The position numbers and the translations under genes are program-made. Of a stretch of DNA of 64,000 nucleotides, positions 50,970-59,496 are shown piece after piece; within the stretch, counting starts at the first letter, position 1, and the number at the start of each line of letters is the position of its first letter. The notes below the pieces were generated by a model, which was given only the letters and a program-made list of their open reading frames with translations, did not search any database and was not told the origin of the DNA. The stretch is taken from positions 992,001 to 1,056,000 of the forward strand of contig CAWBVI010000004.1 in the NCBI GenBank assembly GCA_963792205.1. Direction: 5' to 3'. The stretch comes from DATDAH01 sp963792205. GTDB taxonomy: Bacteria; Actinomycetota; Acidimicrobiia; Acidimicrobiales; DATDAH01.

Positions 50970-51866
50970 ATGGCCGGGGTCCGCACCTACCACCACGCCG
51001 CCTTCCCGCCGGAGGAACTCCTCGCGAGGAAGGGCGAGCAGCGGATCTCGCTGTGCCTCCCGGCGCGTGACGAGTCCGCCACGGTGGGGACGATCGTGGC
51101 CCGCGCCCGCCAAGCGCTGGTGGAGCGCGTCCCGCTGCTCGACGAGATCCTCGTCGTCGACGACCACTCGACCGACGGGACCGCCGCGGTGGCCAAGGCC
51201 GCCGGGGCCCGGGTGGTGGCCGCCGCCGACGTCGCGGCCGAACACGGGGCCGGGCCGGGCAAGGGCCGGGCGCTGTGGACGTCGGTCGTCGCCAGTGAGG
51301 GCGACCTGCTCGTCTGGTGCGACAGCGACCTGCGCGACTTCGACCCGGCCTTCGTCACCGGGCTGCTGGGCCCCCTGCTCACCGAGCCCGACGTGGACTT
51401 CGTGAAGGGCTTCTACGAACGTCCGGAGACCGGTGGCCAACCCGGTGGTGGACGGGTGACCGAGCTGCTCGCCCGCCCCGCCCTCGCCCTGCTGCACCCC
51501 GGCCTGGCCTCGCTCGTGCAGCCGCTGTCCGGGGAGTACGCCGCCCGCCGGACGCTGGTCGAGGCGCTGCCGTTCGTCGAGGGCTACGGCGTCGACGTCG
51601 GGCTGTTGCTCGACGCCCACGCTGCGGTCGGCTCCCGCGGCCTGGCCCAGGTCGATCTCGGGGCGCGGCTGCACCGCAACCGGAACCTGGCCGAGCTGTC
51701 GGTCCAGGCCACCGAGGTCCTCCACGCCATCCTCGACCGGGCCGGGGTCCAAGGCCTGCCCTCGTCGCTCGTGCTCGACCGCCCGGCGGCGGGCCCGGCC
51801 CGGGTCCAGGTGGGTGAGCTGCCCCCTGCGGTCGAGCTGGCCGCCTACGGTCGCCGCAGCGCCTGA
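50970..51866 (+). CDS. gpgS: Glucosyl-3-phosphoglycerate synthase
   Basis: A 298-residue GT81-type glycosyltransferase that joins NDP-glucose and 3-phosphoglycerate, the first step to glucosylglycerate and methylglucose lipopolysaccharides. ISLCLPARDESATVGTIV, VVDDHSTDGTAAVAK, LVWCDSDLRDFDP (metal-binding DxD), PLSGEYAARR and VEGYGVDVGLLLD are characteristic. The enzyme and the trehalose genes at 56-58 kb point to compatible-solute synthesis, and a glycerate kinase lies between them. Confidence 0.9.
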   Translation: MAGVRTYHHAAFPPEELLARKGEQRISLCLPARDESATVGTIVARARQALVERVPLLDEILVVDDHSTDGTAAVAKAAGARVVAAADVAAEHGAGPGKGRALWTSVVASEGDLLVWCDSDLRDFDPAFVTGLLGPLLTEPDVDFVKGFYERPETGGQPGGGRVTELLARPALALLHPGLASLVQPLSGEYAARRTLVEALPFVEGYGVDVGLLLDAHAAVGSRGLAQVDLGARLHRNRNLAELSVQATEVLHAILDRAGVQGLPSSLVLDRPAAGPARVQVGELPPAVELAAYGRRSA

Positions 51867-51882
51867 CCGCTAGAACGGGGCG

Positions 51883-52662
51883 ATGGGCACCCCGGACCTG
51901 TTCTCCCTGACCGGCAAGGCGGCCGTCGTGACCGGCGGCACGAGCGGCATCGGCCGCATGATCGCCGACGGGCTGGTCGACGCCGGCATGCGGGTCGTCA
52001 TCGCCTCTCGCAAGGCCGAGGCGTGCGCGCAGGTCGCCGCCGAGCTCGGCCAGCGGGGCGAGGCGGTCGGCATCGCCGCCGACCTCTCCACCGAGGCCGG
52101 TTGCGCGGCCCTGGCCGCCGCGGTGGCCGAGCGCGAGGACGCCGTCCACCTCCTGGTGAACAACGCCGGCGCCACGTGGGGGGCGCCCCTCCAGGACTAT
52201 CCCGATGCCGCCTTCGACAAGCTCTGGGCGGTCAACGTCAAGGGCGTCTTCCACCTGACCCGGGCGCTCCTCCCCCAGCTCCGGGCCGCGGCCACCGACG
52301 ACGACCCGGCTCGCGTGATCAACATCGGTTCCGTCGACGGCCTCCGGGTGCCGGTGATGGAGACCTACGCCTACTCCACCACCAAGGCCGCGGTGCACAT
52401 GCTCACCCGGCACCTGGCCGCCAACCTCGCTCGCGAGCACATCACCGTGAACGCCATCGCGCCCGGACCGTTCGACAGCCGGATGATGGCCTTCGCCCTC
52501 GACGACCCCGCCGTCCGCGAGTCGATCGCCCGGTCGGTGCCGCTCGGTCGCGTGGGTCATCCCGACGACCTGGCCGGCACGGTGATCTTCCTCGCTTCCC
52601 GCGCCGGGGCCTACCTCACCGGCGCCGTCATCCCCGTCGACGGCGGCATCACCGGCAGCTGA
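51883..52662 (+). CDS. Short-chain dehydrogenase/reductase
   Basis: A 259-residue classical SDR with TGGTSGIG cofactor loop, NNAG, a catalytic Ser in INIGSVDG, YSTTK active site and a C-terminal VDGGITGS. ASRKAEA after the second strand suggests NADPH preference. It resembles gluconate dehydrogenase or acyl-carrier reductase types, but the substrate cannot be set. It follows gpgS by 16 bp on the same strand. TAGAAC at 51871-51876 could be its own weak -10. Confidence 0.88.
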   Translation: MGTPDLFSLTGKAAVVTGGTSGIGRMIADGLVDAGMRVVIASRKAEACAQVAAELGQRGEAVGIAADLSTEAGCAALAAAVAEREDAVHLLVNNAGATWGAPLQDYPDAAFDKLWAVNVKGVFHLTRALLPQLRAAATDDDPARVINIGSVDGLRVPVMETYAYSTTKAAVHMLTRHLAANLAREHITVNAIAPGPFDSRMMAFALDDPAVRESIARSVPLGRVGHPDDLAGTVIFLASRAGAYLTGAVIPVDGGITGS

Positions 52663-52668
52663 CGCCGT

Positions 52669-53151
52669 TCAGGCCGTGTCGACGACCAGGACGTCGCAGG
52701 AGGCGTGGTGCAGGACGGTGGAGGCCACGCTGCCGAGGAGGAAGCGCTGGGCGCCGACCAGGCCGACCGAGCCAACCACCAGCAGGTCCGCGTCGTGGAG
52801 GCGGGCGCTGTCGAGCAGGACCTCCGCCGGATCACCCTCGTCGCTCTGGACGACGACCGAGCCGGCACCGGCGTTCTGGGCCAGGGTCCGGGCGCGCTGA
52901 GCGACGGCCTCGGCCTGGCCCCGGTCGGTGAGGGCCCAGCGCAGGTCGGCGGGGGCCGCGCTCTGGCGCCACGCCGAGGCGCCGGCTTCGACGCCGGCGA
53001 GCTCCTCCATGGCGGTGCGCCGCGGGCCTTCGTAGGCCGTCACGACCACCATGCGGGCGTCGTCGGCGGCCGCCAGGGCGGCGGCCTGGGTCACCGCCCG
53101 CTCGGCGGTCGCCGAGCCGTCGGTGCCCACGACCAGGCAGGTATACGTCAT
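52669..53151 (-). CDS. Universal stress protein (UspA family)
   Basis: A 160-residue single Usp domain. VVGTDGSATAERAV at the N terminus and LLVVGSVGLVGAQRFLLGSVASTVLHHASCDVLVV at the C terminus fit the ATP-binding class (G-2x-G-9x-G-S/T), so it may bind ATP. It is divergent from a second usp gene 78 bp away, which suggests joint stress control from the shared gap. Confidence 0.88.
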   Translation of the reverse strand: MTYTCLVVGTDGSATAERAVTQAAALAAADDARMVVVTAYEGPRRTAMEELAGVEAGASAWRQSAAPADLRWALTDRGQAEAVAQRARTLAQNAGAGSVVVQSDEGDPAEVLLDSARLHDADLLVVGSVGLVGAQRFLLGSVASTVLHHASCDVLVVDTA

Positions 53152-53229
53152 GGCGGGCTCCTCTGACGGTCTTGACCTGTCAGGTAGCCAGACCGGGTCG
53201 ACCCCGGGCCGTGACGCAGGAGGTGGACG

Positions 53230-53598
53230 ATGATCGATCACGTGTTGGTCGGGACCGACGGGTCGGTGACGGCCGCGCGAGCCGTCGACCGCGCCGTGGA
53301 GGTCGCCCGCGCCAGCGACGCCGAGCTGACCATCCTGTCGGTCGGCCCGGACGGCGAGCGGGTGGCCAAGGAGGCGGCCGCCCTCCACGAGGGCAACGGC
53401 GTGGTGATCCACGCCGTCGGGCTCGGCGGCGACCCGGCCACGGTCCTGGTCGACGAAGCCGAGCGCGGCGGTTACGACCTGCTGGTGACCGGGAACAAGG
53501 GCCTCACCGGCCTCCGCCGCCTCGCCCCCGTCGGCCGCGTGCCGAGCAAGGTGGCCCACCACCTCCCCTGCAGCCTCCTGGTCGTGAAAACGACCTGA
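53230..53598 (+). CDS. Short universal stress protein (UspA family)
   Basis: A 122-residue compact Usp domain. VLVGTDGSVTAARAVDRAVEVAR begins it, and LLVTGNKGLTGLRRLAPVGRVPSKVAHHLPCSLLVVKT is the ATP-loop and C-terminal strand. A strong GCAGGAGGTGG ribosome site precedes the ATG. It is shorter than its divergent neighbour, lacking the middle helical insert. Confidence 0.87.
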   Translation: MIDHVLVGTDGSVTAARAVDRAVEVARASDAELTILSVGPDGERVAKEAAALHEGNGVVIHAVGLGGDPATVLVDEAERGGYDLLVTGNKGLTGLRRLAPVGRVPSKVAHHLPCSLLVVKTT

Positions 53599-53607
53599 GG
53601 GTGGACG

Positions 53608-55063
53608 TCAGCCCGCGAAGACGGGTGGGGTGCGGTCGGCCCAGGGGGCGGCGTCCTCCAGCTGGGCGGCCAGGCGCACGAGGACGTCTTCCCGGCCCGG
53701 TGCAGCCACGAACTGGACGCCGACCGGCAGGCCGCCGGCACTCCAGTGCAGGGGCAGCGAGAGGGCGGGCTGGCCGGTCACGTTGAAGGGGGCGGTGAAG
53801 AGGACGAGGGTCGTCGAGAGGGCCATGCCCTCGAGCGGGTTGTCCGGCGAGCCGGCGAAGGCGCCCAGCGGCGTCGGCAGCACGGGCATCGTCGGCAGGA
53901 CGAGCACGTCGTGGTCCTCCCACCACGCCACCACCCCGCGGGTCCAGGACTGCAGGCGGTCGAGGCGCGCCCAGGTAGTCCGCGGCGCTCACCGTCCGAC
54001 CGAGCTCGGCGATGGCCGCCGTGCCCGGCTCCACGTCGCCTTCGACCAGGGGCTCACCGACCAGGGCCTCCAGGTGGTCCAGCTCCTGGGCCGTCCACGC
54101 CCCGAAGCAGGCGGTGAAGTTGGCCACCACGAGGTCGCTGTCCAAGCCGGCGGGCACCGAGGCCTCGACCTGGTGGCCGAGGTCCTCGAGCAGCTCCACG
54201 GCGCCGGACACCGCGGCGACACACTCCGGATCCGTGGCCGCCACGCCCGCAGGGTCCTCGCTCAGCCAGCCGATGCGCAGCGCGCCGGGGTCCGCGCCGA
54301 CCTCGTCCGCGTACGGCCGGGCGGGCGGCGGCGCGGCATAGGGGTCACCGGGCGCCGGCCCGGCGATGGCGTCGAGAGCCGTCGCGGTGTCCCGGACCGA
54401 GCGGCTCACGACGTTGCGCACGACCAACCCGGCCCAGGCCTCGTTCTCGGGGGCGTTGGTGTGCCGGGCCCGGGTCGGCTTCAGGCCGACGAGCCCGCAC
54501 GCGCTCGCCGGGATGCGGATGGACCCGCCTCCGTCGCCGGCGTGGGCCATCGGTACGAGCCCGGCCGCCACCGCGGCGGCCGACCCGCCGCTCGACCCGC
54601 CGGGCGAGCGGTCGAGGTCCCACGGGTTGTGGGTCGCCCCGCGGGTGACCGGCTCGGTCGTCGGTTGCAGGCCGAGCTCGGGGCAGTTGGTCCGGCCGAC
54701 GACGACCAGCCCCGAGGCCTTGTAGCGCCGGACCAGCTCGGCGTCGGCGTCGGGCACGTAGCCGTGCCGCTGGAGGTAGCGGGTGCCGCCGTGGTAGGGC
54801 TGGCCGGCCTCCATGCTGCCGTCGAGGTCCTTGAAGAGGAAGGGCACCCCGCGGAACGGCCCGTCGGGCAGCTCGCCCGCGGCGGCCGCCCGGGCCTCGT
54901 CGAACTGGCGGTGGACGAGAGCGTTGAGCTGCGGGTCGACCGCCTCGATGCGCTCGATGGCCGCCTCGACCAGCTCGGCCGGCGTGGCCTCGCCCGAGCG
55001 CACGAGGTCGGCCTGGGCGGTGGCGTCGAGGCGGGCGAGCTCAGCAGACGACGGGCCGGTCAC
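53608..55063 (-). pseudogene. Amidase signature family hydrolase, one frameshift
   Basis: An amidase of about 485 residues. The catalytic Lys lies in FLFKDLDGS, followed by SPGGSSGGSAAAVAAGLVPMAHAGDGGGSIRIPA with the cis-Ser and nucleophile Ser. The C-terminal 108 residues (ALSLPLHWSAGGLPVGVQFVA) are in another frame, broken at about 53963-53972 in a GC repeat (GGCGCGCC). Both parts are conserved, so an assembly error is likely. Start GTG at 55063. Substrate (amide or aryl acylamide) is unknown; it is not GatA, as gatB and gatC are absent. Confidence 0.83.
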
Positions 55064-55075
55064 GGCCGGAGACCG

Positions 55076-55081
55076 TACTCT
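55076..55081 (+). promoter_or_regulatory. Leaderless -10 box (TACTCT) of the 66-aa protein gene
   Basis: TACTCT is followed by seven bases and the ATG at 55089, without a ribosome-binding site. It is divergent from the amidase, whose start is 25 bp away. Confidence 0.45.
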
Positions 55082-55088
55082 TGCTCCC

Positions 55089-55289
55089 ATGGAAGAACGC
55101 GAGGCCGTCGAACGGTCCCGCAGCCCCTGGCCGATCGTCATCGTGGGCGGCCTGGCGCTGTTCGGGGCGATCACCCTGGTGCAGTTCCTGCTGGGCCTGG
55201 CGTTCACGCTGGCGAAGCTGTTGATCGTCGTGGCGGTCGTGGCGGTCGTCGTCGTGTTCTTCCGCGGCCCGCCCGACGGGGGCCGCTAG
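55089..55289 (+). CDS. Small membrane protein, 66 residues
   Basis: A short protein with a charged N terminus (MEEREAVERSRS) and two closely spaced hydrophobic helices (about 16-38 and 40-58), ending FFRGPPDGGR. No family is recognised. The start is supported by a -10 box seven bases upstream. Its end overlaps convergent glycerate kinase by four bases. Position between an amidase and a kinase gives no clue to function. Confidence 0.65.
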   Translation: MEEREAVERSRSPWPIVIVGGLALFGAITLVQFLLGLAFTLAKLLIVVAVVAVVVVFFRGPPDGGR

Positions 55290-56278
55290 CCGCCAGCCAG
55301 GTGGGTGGCCACGACCTCTTCGATGCACGCCAGCGTGTCGAGGCGGGAGCGTTCGCCACCGAAGCGGTCGGTGAGCGAGACCGCTTCGACCTCGAGCTCG
55401 GCCGGCAGCCCGACGAGCACGTCGCCCGCGACCACGAGCACGGGAACCCCGAGAGCGCCCGCCAGCGAGCTCACCCCACCGACGACCTTGCCGTCGAAGG
55501 ACTGGTCGTCGACGAAGCCCTCGCCGGTGACCACCAGGTCGCAGCCCTCGATGCGCTCGTCGAGGTGGACGGCGTCGGCCACCAGCTCGAAGCCCGATTC
55601 GAGGGTGGCCCCGACCGCGGCCAGCCCGCCGGCCAACCCCCCGGCGGCCCCGGACCCCTGGAGGTGGGTGACGTCGACCCCGTGCTCCTCGACGTAGATC
55701 TGGACGAGGCGTTCGAGCCGGCGGCGCAGGAGCTCGACCTGCGCCGGTGACGCGCCCTTCTGGGGCCCGTAGACCTCGGCCGCCTCGACGAACCGCAGCC
55801 GGACGTCACAGGCGACCCGCAGGTCGATCCCTCGGAGCCGCTGGCCGGGCTCCAAGGCGCGCAGCGCGCCCAAGCCCCCGTCGGTGGTGGCCGACCCGCC
55901 GACCCCGACGACGATCTCCCGGGCACCGCGCTCGACCGCGGCCGCGATCAGCTCGCCGGTCCCGTAGGTCGACGCGGCGACGGCGTCGTTGCCCTCGGGC
56001 CCGCCCACCAGCTCGAGGCCCGAGGCGGTGGCCATCTCGATGACCGCCGTCCCGCGGTCGAGCCGCCAGGCGGCGTCGACCGGGTCGCCGAGCGGGCCCG
56101 AGACCGTGGTCGTCCGATTCGGTCCGCCGAAGGCGTCGAGGGTCCCCTCGCCGCCGTCGGCGAGCGGCGCCTCGTCACAGGTCGCGCCGGCCGCAGTGGC
56201 CGCCCGGGCGATGGCGGCCGCCACCTCGGGCGCGCGGGCGGTGCCCCGGAACTTGTCGGGCGCGGCCAGGACTCGCAC
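55286..56278 (-). CDS. Glycerate 2-kinase (GlxK/GarK family)
   Basis: A 330-residue kinase phosphorylating D-glycerate. APDKFRGTARAPEVAAAIARA at the N terminus, PLADGGEGTLDAF, VGVGGSATTDGGLGALRAL, YGPQKGAS, GSGAAGGLAGGL and VVTGEGFVDDQSFDGKVVGG are the family blocks. It links glyoxylate or glucosylglycerate breakdown to glycolysis and fits beside gpgS. The GTG start has an AGGAG just upstream and is only 17 bp from the divergent GT20 gene. Confidence 0.9.
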   Translation of the reverse strand: MRVLAAPDKFRGTARAPEVAAAIARAATAAGATCDEAPLADGGEGTLDAFGGPNRTTTVSGPLGDPVDAAWRLDRGTAVIEMATASGLELVGGPEGNDAVAASTYGTGELIAAAVERGAREIVVGVGGSATTDGGLGALRALEPGQRLRGIDLRVACDVRLRFVEAAEVYGPQKGASPAQVELLRRRLERLVQIYVEEHGVDVTHLQGSGAAGGLAGGLAAVGATLESGFELVADAVHLDERIEGCDLVVTGEGFVDDQSFDGKVVGGVSSLAGALGVPVLVVAGDVLVGLPAELEVEAVSLTDRFGGERSRLDTLACIEEVVATHLAGG

Positions 56279-56283
56279 GCTCC

Positions 56284-56289
56284 TATGGT
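56284..56289 (+). promoter_or_regulatory. Leaderless -10 box (TATGGT) of the GT20 gene
   Basis: TATGGT ends six bases before the ATG at 56296. The divergent glycerate kinase start lies within 17 bp, so the two promoters must overlap the opposite coding regions. Confidence 0.4.
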
Positions 56290-56295
56290 GCCGTC

Positions 56296-57690
56296 ATGGC
56301 CGTCGGACCCCTGTCGGGATCTGCCGGCCCGTTCGTCCTGGTGGCCAACCGGGGACCGGTCTCCTTCCGCCACGGCGACGAGGGTGAGCTCGTGGCCACC
56401 CGGGGTGCGGGGGGTCTCGTCTCGGGCATCGGCCCGCTGCTGGCCGGCAGCGAGGCGGTCTGGATCGCGGCGGCGATGTCGGATGCCGACCGGGAGGCTG
56501 CGGGCACGGGGATAACCGAGGTCGAGGGCTTCCGGTACCGGGCGCTGGCGATCGATCCCGAGACCTACCGCGCCTACTACGACGAGATCGCCAACACGAC
56601 GCTCTGGTACCTCCATCACGGCCTGGGTGACCGCAGCCGACACCCGGTGGCCGACCGGTCGTGGTGGGCGGCCTGGGCCGCCTACGAGCGGGTCAACGAG
56701 GCCTTCGCCGGCGCCATCGCCGACGTGGCCCCCGAAGGGGCGGTCGTCCTGGTCCAGGACCTCCACCTCAGCCGCGTCGCGCCCGCGCTGGCCGAGGCCC
56801 GTCCCGACCTCCGCCCGGTGCACTTCAGCCACACCCCGTTCGCCGGGCCCGACGAGCTGGCCGTGCTCCCCGACCGGGCCCGGACCAGCCTCCTCGAAGG
56901 CATGGCCGCCTACCGGTCGTGCGGCTTCCACACGGCGAGGTGGCGTGACGCCTTCCTCGCCTCGTGTGCCGCCGACGGGATCGCCCCGCCCGCCACCTTC
57001 GTCGCGCCGTTGGGTCCCGACCGCGACGACCTCGAGGCGGTGGCCACGTCCGCGGCGACGGCCTCGGCCCGAACCGAGCTCGAGGCCCAGGTGGGCCACC
57101 GTCGCCTCATCACCCGGGTCGACCGCATCGAGCTGTCGAAGAACCTGGTGCGGGGCTTCCTCGCCTACGAAGACCTGCTCGCCACCCGTCCCGAGTGGCG
57201 GGAGCGAGTGGTGTTCGCGGCCTTCGTCTACCCCTCGCGGCAAGGCGTCGCCGACTATGCCGCATACCGGCGCGAGGTGGATGCGGTGGTCACCCGCGTG
57301 AACGAGCGCTTCGCCACCCCCGACTGGACCCCCGTGCTCTACGACGACACCGACGACTTCCCCCGTTCGGTCGCCGCCCTCGCCCGGGCCGACGTGGTCC
57401 TGGTCAACCCGGTGCGGGACGGCCTCAACCTGGTGGCCAAGGAGGCGGCGTTGGTGAACGCCCGGGACGGCGTCCTCGTGCTCTCCCGGGAGGCCGGCGC
57501 CTGGGCCGAGCTGGCCGACGCCGTCGTGCCGTGCCACCCCTTCGACGTGGTCGACACCGCCGACGCCCTGCACCGGGCCCTGGCGCTCGACGGCGAGGAC
57601 CGCCGCAGCCTCGCCGCCCGATGGCGGGAGCGGGCCGGGGCCCGGACCCCGGCCGACTGGCTGGCGGACAACCTGGCCGCCGCCGGCTGA
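56296..57690 (+). CDS. otsA: Trehalose-6-phosphate synthase family (GT20)
   Basis: A 464-residue GT-B glycosyltransferase of family 20, forming trehalose 6-phosphate from NDP-glucose and glucose 6-phosphate. VLVANRGPVSF, LWYLHHGLGD, VLVQDLHLSRV, HFSHTPFAGPDELAVLP, TRVDRIELSKNLVRGFLAYEDLL and NPVRDGLNLVAKEAALVN are the classical OtsA blocks in order. The HTPFAGPDEL segment replaces the usual HIPFPxxE, so acceptor preference could differ (for example glucosylglycerol phosphate). It converges on otsB, eight bases away. Confidence 0.87.
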   Translation: MAVGPLSGSAGPFVLVANRGPVSFRHGDEGELVATRGAGGLVSGIGPLLAGSEAVWIAAAMSDADREAAGTGITEVEGFRYRALAIDPETYRAYYDEIANTTLWYLHHGLGDRSRHPVADRSWWAAWAAYERVNEAFAGAIADVAPEGAVVLVQDLHLSRVAPALAEARPDLRPVHFSHTPFAGPDELAVLPDRARTSLLEGMAAYRSCGFHTARWRDAFLASCAADGIAPPATFVAPLGPDRDDLEAVATSAATASARTELEAQVGHRRLITRVDRIELSKNLVRGFLAYEDLLATRPEWRERVVFAAFVYPSRQGVADYAAYRREVDAVVTRVNERFATPDWTPVLYDDTDDFPRSVAALARADVVLVNPVRDGLNLVAKEAALVNARDGVLVLSREAGAWAELADAVVPCHPFDVVDTADALHRALALDGEDRRSLAARWRERAGARTPADWLADNLAAAG

Positions 57691-57698
57691 GCCGCTGA

Positions 57699-58463
57699 CT
57701 ACTCGGCCAGCAGCCCCTCGAGCAGCGCGACCAGCCCATCGGGTCCGACCACGACCGCGTTGGCCCGGTCGATCAGCTCCGCGGGCACCTCCGTGCTGTC
57801 CACCGCCACCCGGCAGGTGGCGACGCCGCGCCGCTCCAGCTCGTCGAGGGCGTCGAACCCGGGGAGGTCGCCGACGTCGTCGCCGGCGAAGGCCACGGCC
57901 GCGTAGCCGTCGGCCAGATCGAGGACCGCGGTGCCCTTGTCGACCTCGATCGGCGGGTGGAGCTCCCAGGACATGCGCGCCGGCCGGGCCTGCAACCCGG
58001 ACCGATGAGCCTCCTCCGCCGCGTAGGCGGCGACGGCGGCCTCCAGCTGGGGGATCGTGCGGTAGTGCAGGGTGAGCGAGAGGCCCTTGCGCTCGACCGC
58101 CACGCCCGCCGGCGCCCGGGCCTCGGCCCGGCCGGCCACGTCGTCGACGACCTCCCGCCAGTTGCCGGCCTGCGGGTGGTCTCGGCGGCGGGCGCCGACC
58201 ACGACCTCCAACCCGTAGAGGCCGGCCAGCGCGAGGCCGGAGGGGAGGAGCGGGCTCAGGAAGTCGACGGGACGGCCCGAGATCACCGCGACCAGCCCGA
58301 GGTGGTCGCGCAACCGGGCCAGGAGGTCGGGCACGCCGTCGTGGGGCCGCGCTGCGGCCGCGTCCTCGACGATCGGCGACAGGGTGCCGTCGTAGTCGAG
58401 GACGAGGGCGGCACCCTTCGGATCGGCGCGGAAGGGTGCCAGGCGTTCGGTGAGGGTGGTCAC
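57699..58463 (-). CDS. otsB: Trehalose-6-phosphate phosphatase
   Basis: A 254-residue HAD phosphatase that dephosphorylates trehalose 6-phosphate. Motif I LVLDYDGTLSPI, motif II VISGRPVDFL, the cap strand LYGLEVVVG, motif III Lys in IEVDKGTAV, and motif IV FAGDDVGDLPGF are complete. Together with the adjacent convergent otsA it makes a full OtsAB trehalose pathway on opposite strands. Confidence 0.92.
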   Translation of the reverse strand: MTTLTERLAPFRADPKGAALVLDYDGTLSPIVEDAAAARPHDGVPDLLARLRDHLGLVAVISGRPVDFLSPLLPSGLALAGLYGLEVVVGARRRDHPQAGNWREVVDDVAGRAEARAPAGVAVERKGLSLTLHYRTIPQLEAAVAAYAAEEAHRSGLQARPARMSWELHPPIEVDKGTAVLDLADGYAAVAFAGDDVGDLPGFDALDELERRGVATCRVAVDSTEVPAELIDRANAVVVGPDGLVALLEGLLAE

Positions 58464-58497
58464 GGGCCGGGCTGCACCGGGGCGCCGACCGGCGCGG

Positions 58498-59055
58498 TCA
58501 CCCTGCCGGAACGGTGGTGGGGGTGGTCGTGGCGGACACGGCCGACTCCGCCAGGCCGCCCGGGCTGCTGCCGAGGACCACGAGCACCCCGGCGAGGCCG
58601 ATGTCGGCCGGCGGGGGGTTGGGCATCTCGACGACCGACTCGGGCGGCAGACCGAGGTCGGTGGCCACCTGCTCGGCCTGGGCCTGGAAGCTCGTCGGCG
58701 TGGCGATGTAGTACACGGTGTCGAGCGGGGTCTGGCTCGGGTCGACGGTCGTGTCGGTGGGATCGCCGGGCGAGTAGCCGGCGGCGATCAGCAGCTCGGT
58801 GACGGCGCCGGCCGCCCCGGACACGTTGCTGCCGTTGGCCACGACCACGGGGATGCCGCTCGGATCGACCACCTCGTCGGGGACGACCGTGTCGGTCGGG
58901 GAATCGTCCTCGTCGTTGCCCGAGGACTCCTCGCCGCCGCCGTCCGCCCGCACCGTGACCGGACCGGTGTCGTCCAGCCCGCGGCTGAGGAGGACGAGGC
59001 CGATGACCACGGCCACCCCCACGAGCACCACACCCCGGAACGCGCCGTCGTTCAT
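58498..59055 (-). CDS. LytR C-terminal domain membrane protein
   Basis: A 185-residue protein with one N-terminal helix (RGVVLVGVAVVIGLVLLSRGL), an acidic linker, and a LytR_C domain (IPVVVANGSNVSGAAGAVTELLIAAGYSP...VYYIATPTSFQAQAEQVATDLGL) ending in a Thr-rich tail. Such proteins act at the cell wall, sometimes with LytR-CpsA-Psr ligases, but the catalytic LCP domain is absent. AGGAG eight bases upstream sets the start. It is the gene after the DUF3263 gene, a pairing seen in other actinobacteria. Confidence 0.85.
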   Translation of the reverse strand: MNDGAFRGVVLVGVAVVIGLVLLSRGLDDTGPVTVRADGGGEESSGNDEDDSPTDTVVPDEVVDPSGIPVVVANGSNVSGAAGAVTELLIAAGYSPGDPTDTTVDPSQTPLDTVYYIATPTSFQAQAEQVATDLGLPPESVVEMPNPPPADIGLAGVLVVLGSSPGGLAESAVSATTTPTTVPAG

Positions 59056-59073
59056 GTCACCACTCCTGCACGC

Positions 59074-59337
59074 TCATCGACCCGGATGGCTCATCGGCCC
59101 GCCGCCGCCCTCGTAGCGGGCCCGTCGGCGGCGGTCGCGCAGGCGCCGGAGGCGGCGCACGACCAACGGGTCGTACTGCAGGGCGAGGTCGTCGTCGAGG
59201 AGGTCATTGAGGATCTGGTAATAGCGCGTAGTCGAGAGGCCGAACGTAGCCCGAATCGCCGTCTCCTTGGGCCCCGGCGACTGCCACCAGGACCGTTCGA
59301 AGTCGAGGATAGACCGCTCTCGTGCCCCCAGAGACAT
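59074..59337 (-). CDS. DUF3263 protein, HTH-like
   Basis: An 87-residue basic protein of the actinobacterial DUF3263 family. SILDFERSWWQSPGPKETAIRATFGLSTTRYYQILNDLLDD resembles a small helix-turn-helix, and the tail is arginine rich (RRLRRLRDRRRRARYEGG). DNA binding is likely but undemonstrated. The product ends 18 bp before the LytR_C gene starts. It is divergent from the tRNA gene. Confidence 0.87.
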   Translation of the reverse strand: MSLGARERSILDFERSWWQSPGPKETAIRATFGLSTTRYYQILNDLLDDDLALQYDPLVVRRLRRLRDRRRRARYEGGGGPMSHPGR

Positions 59338-59404
59338 GCGCGCGAGTCTGACCGGCGGGTGGACGCCGACCGCGGACCCTCCGATCGGTAGCCTCCGCCT
59401 CGCC

Positions 59405-59482
59405 GCCCGAGTAGCTCAGTTGGTCCAGAGCACCGCTCTTGTAAAGCGGGGGTCGTGGGTTCGAATCCCACCTCGGGCTCCA
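59405..59482 (+). tRNA. tRNA-Thr (anticodon TGT)
   Basis: A complete cloverleaf: acceptor GCCCGAG/CTCGGGC with discriminator T and encoded CCA, D-arm GCTC...GAGC, anticodon stem CCGCT/AGCGG with loop CTTGTAA (TGT, reading ACA), and T-arm GTGGG-TTCGAAT-CCCAC. The anticodon in frame and the TTCGAAT T-loop are unambiguous. Confidence 0.97.
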
Positions 59483-59496
59483 AAGGACGGTCGCGT

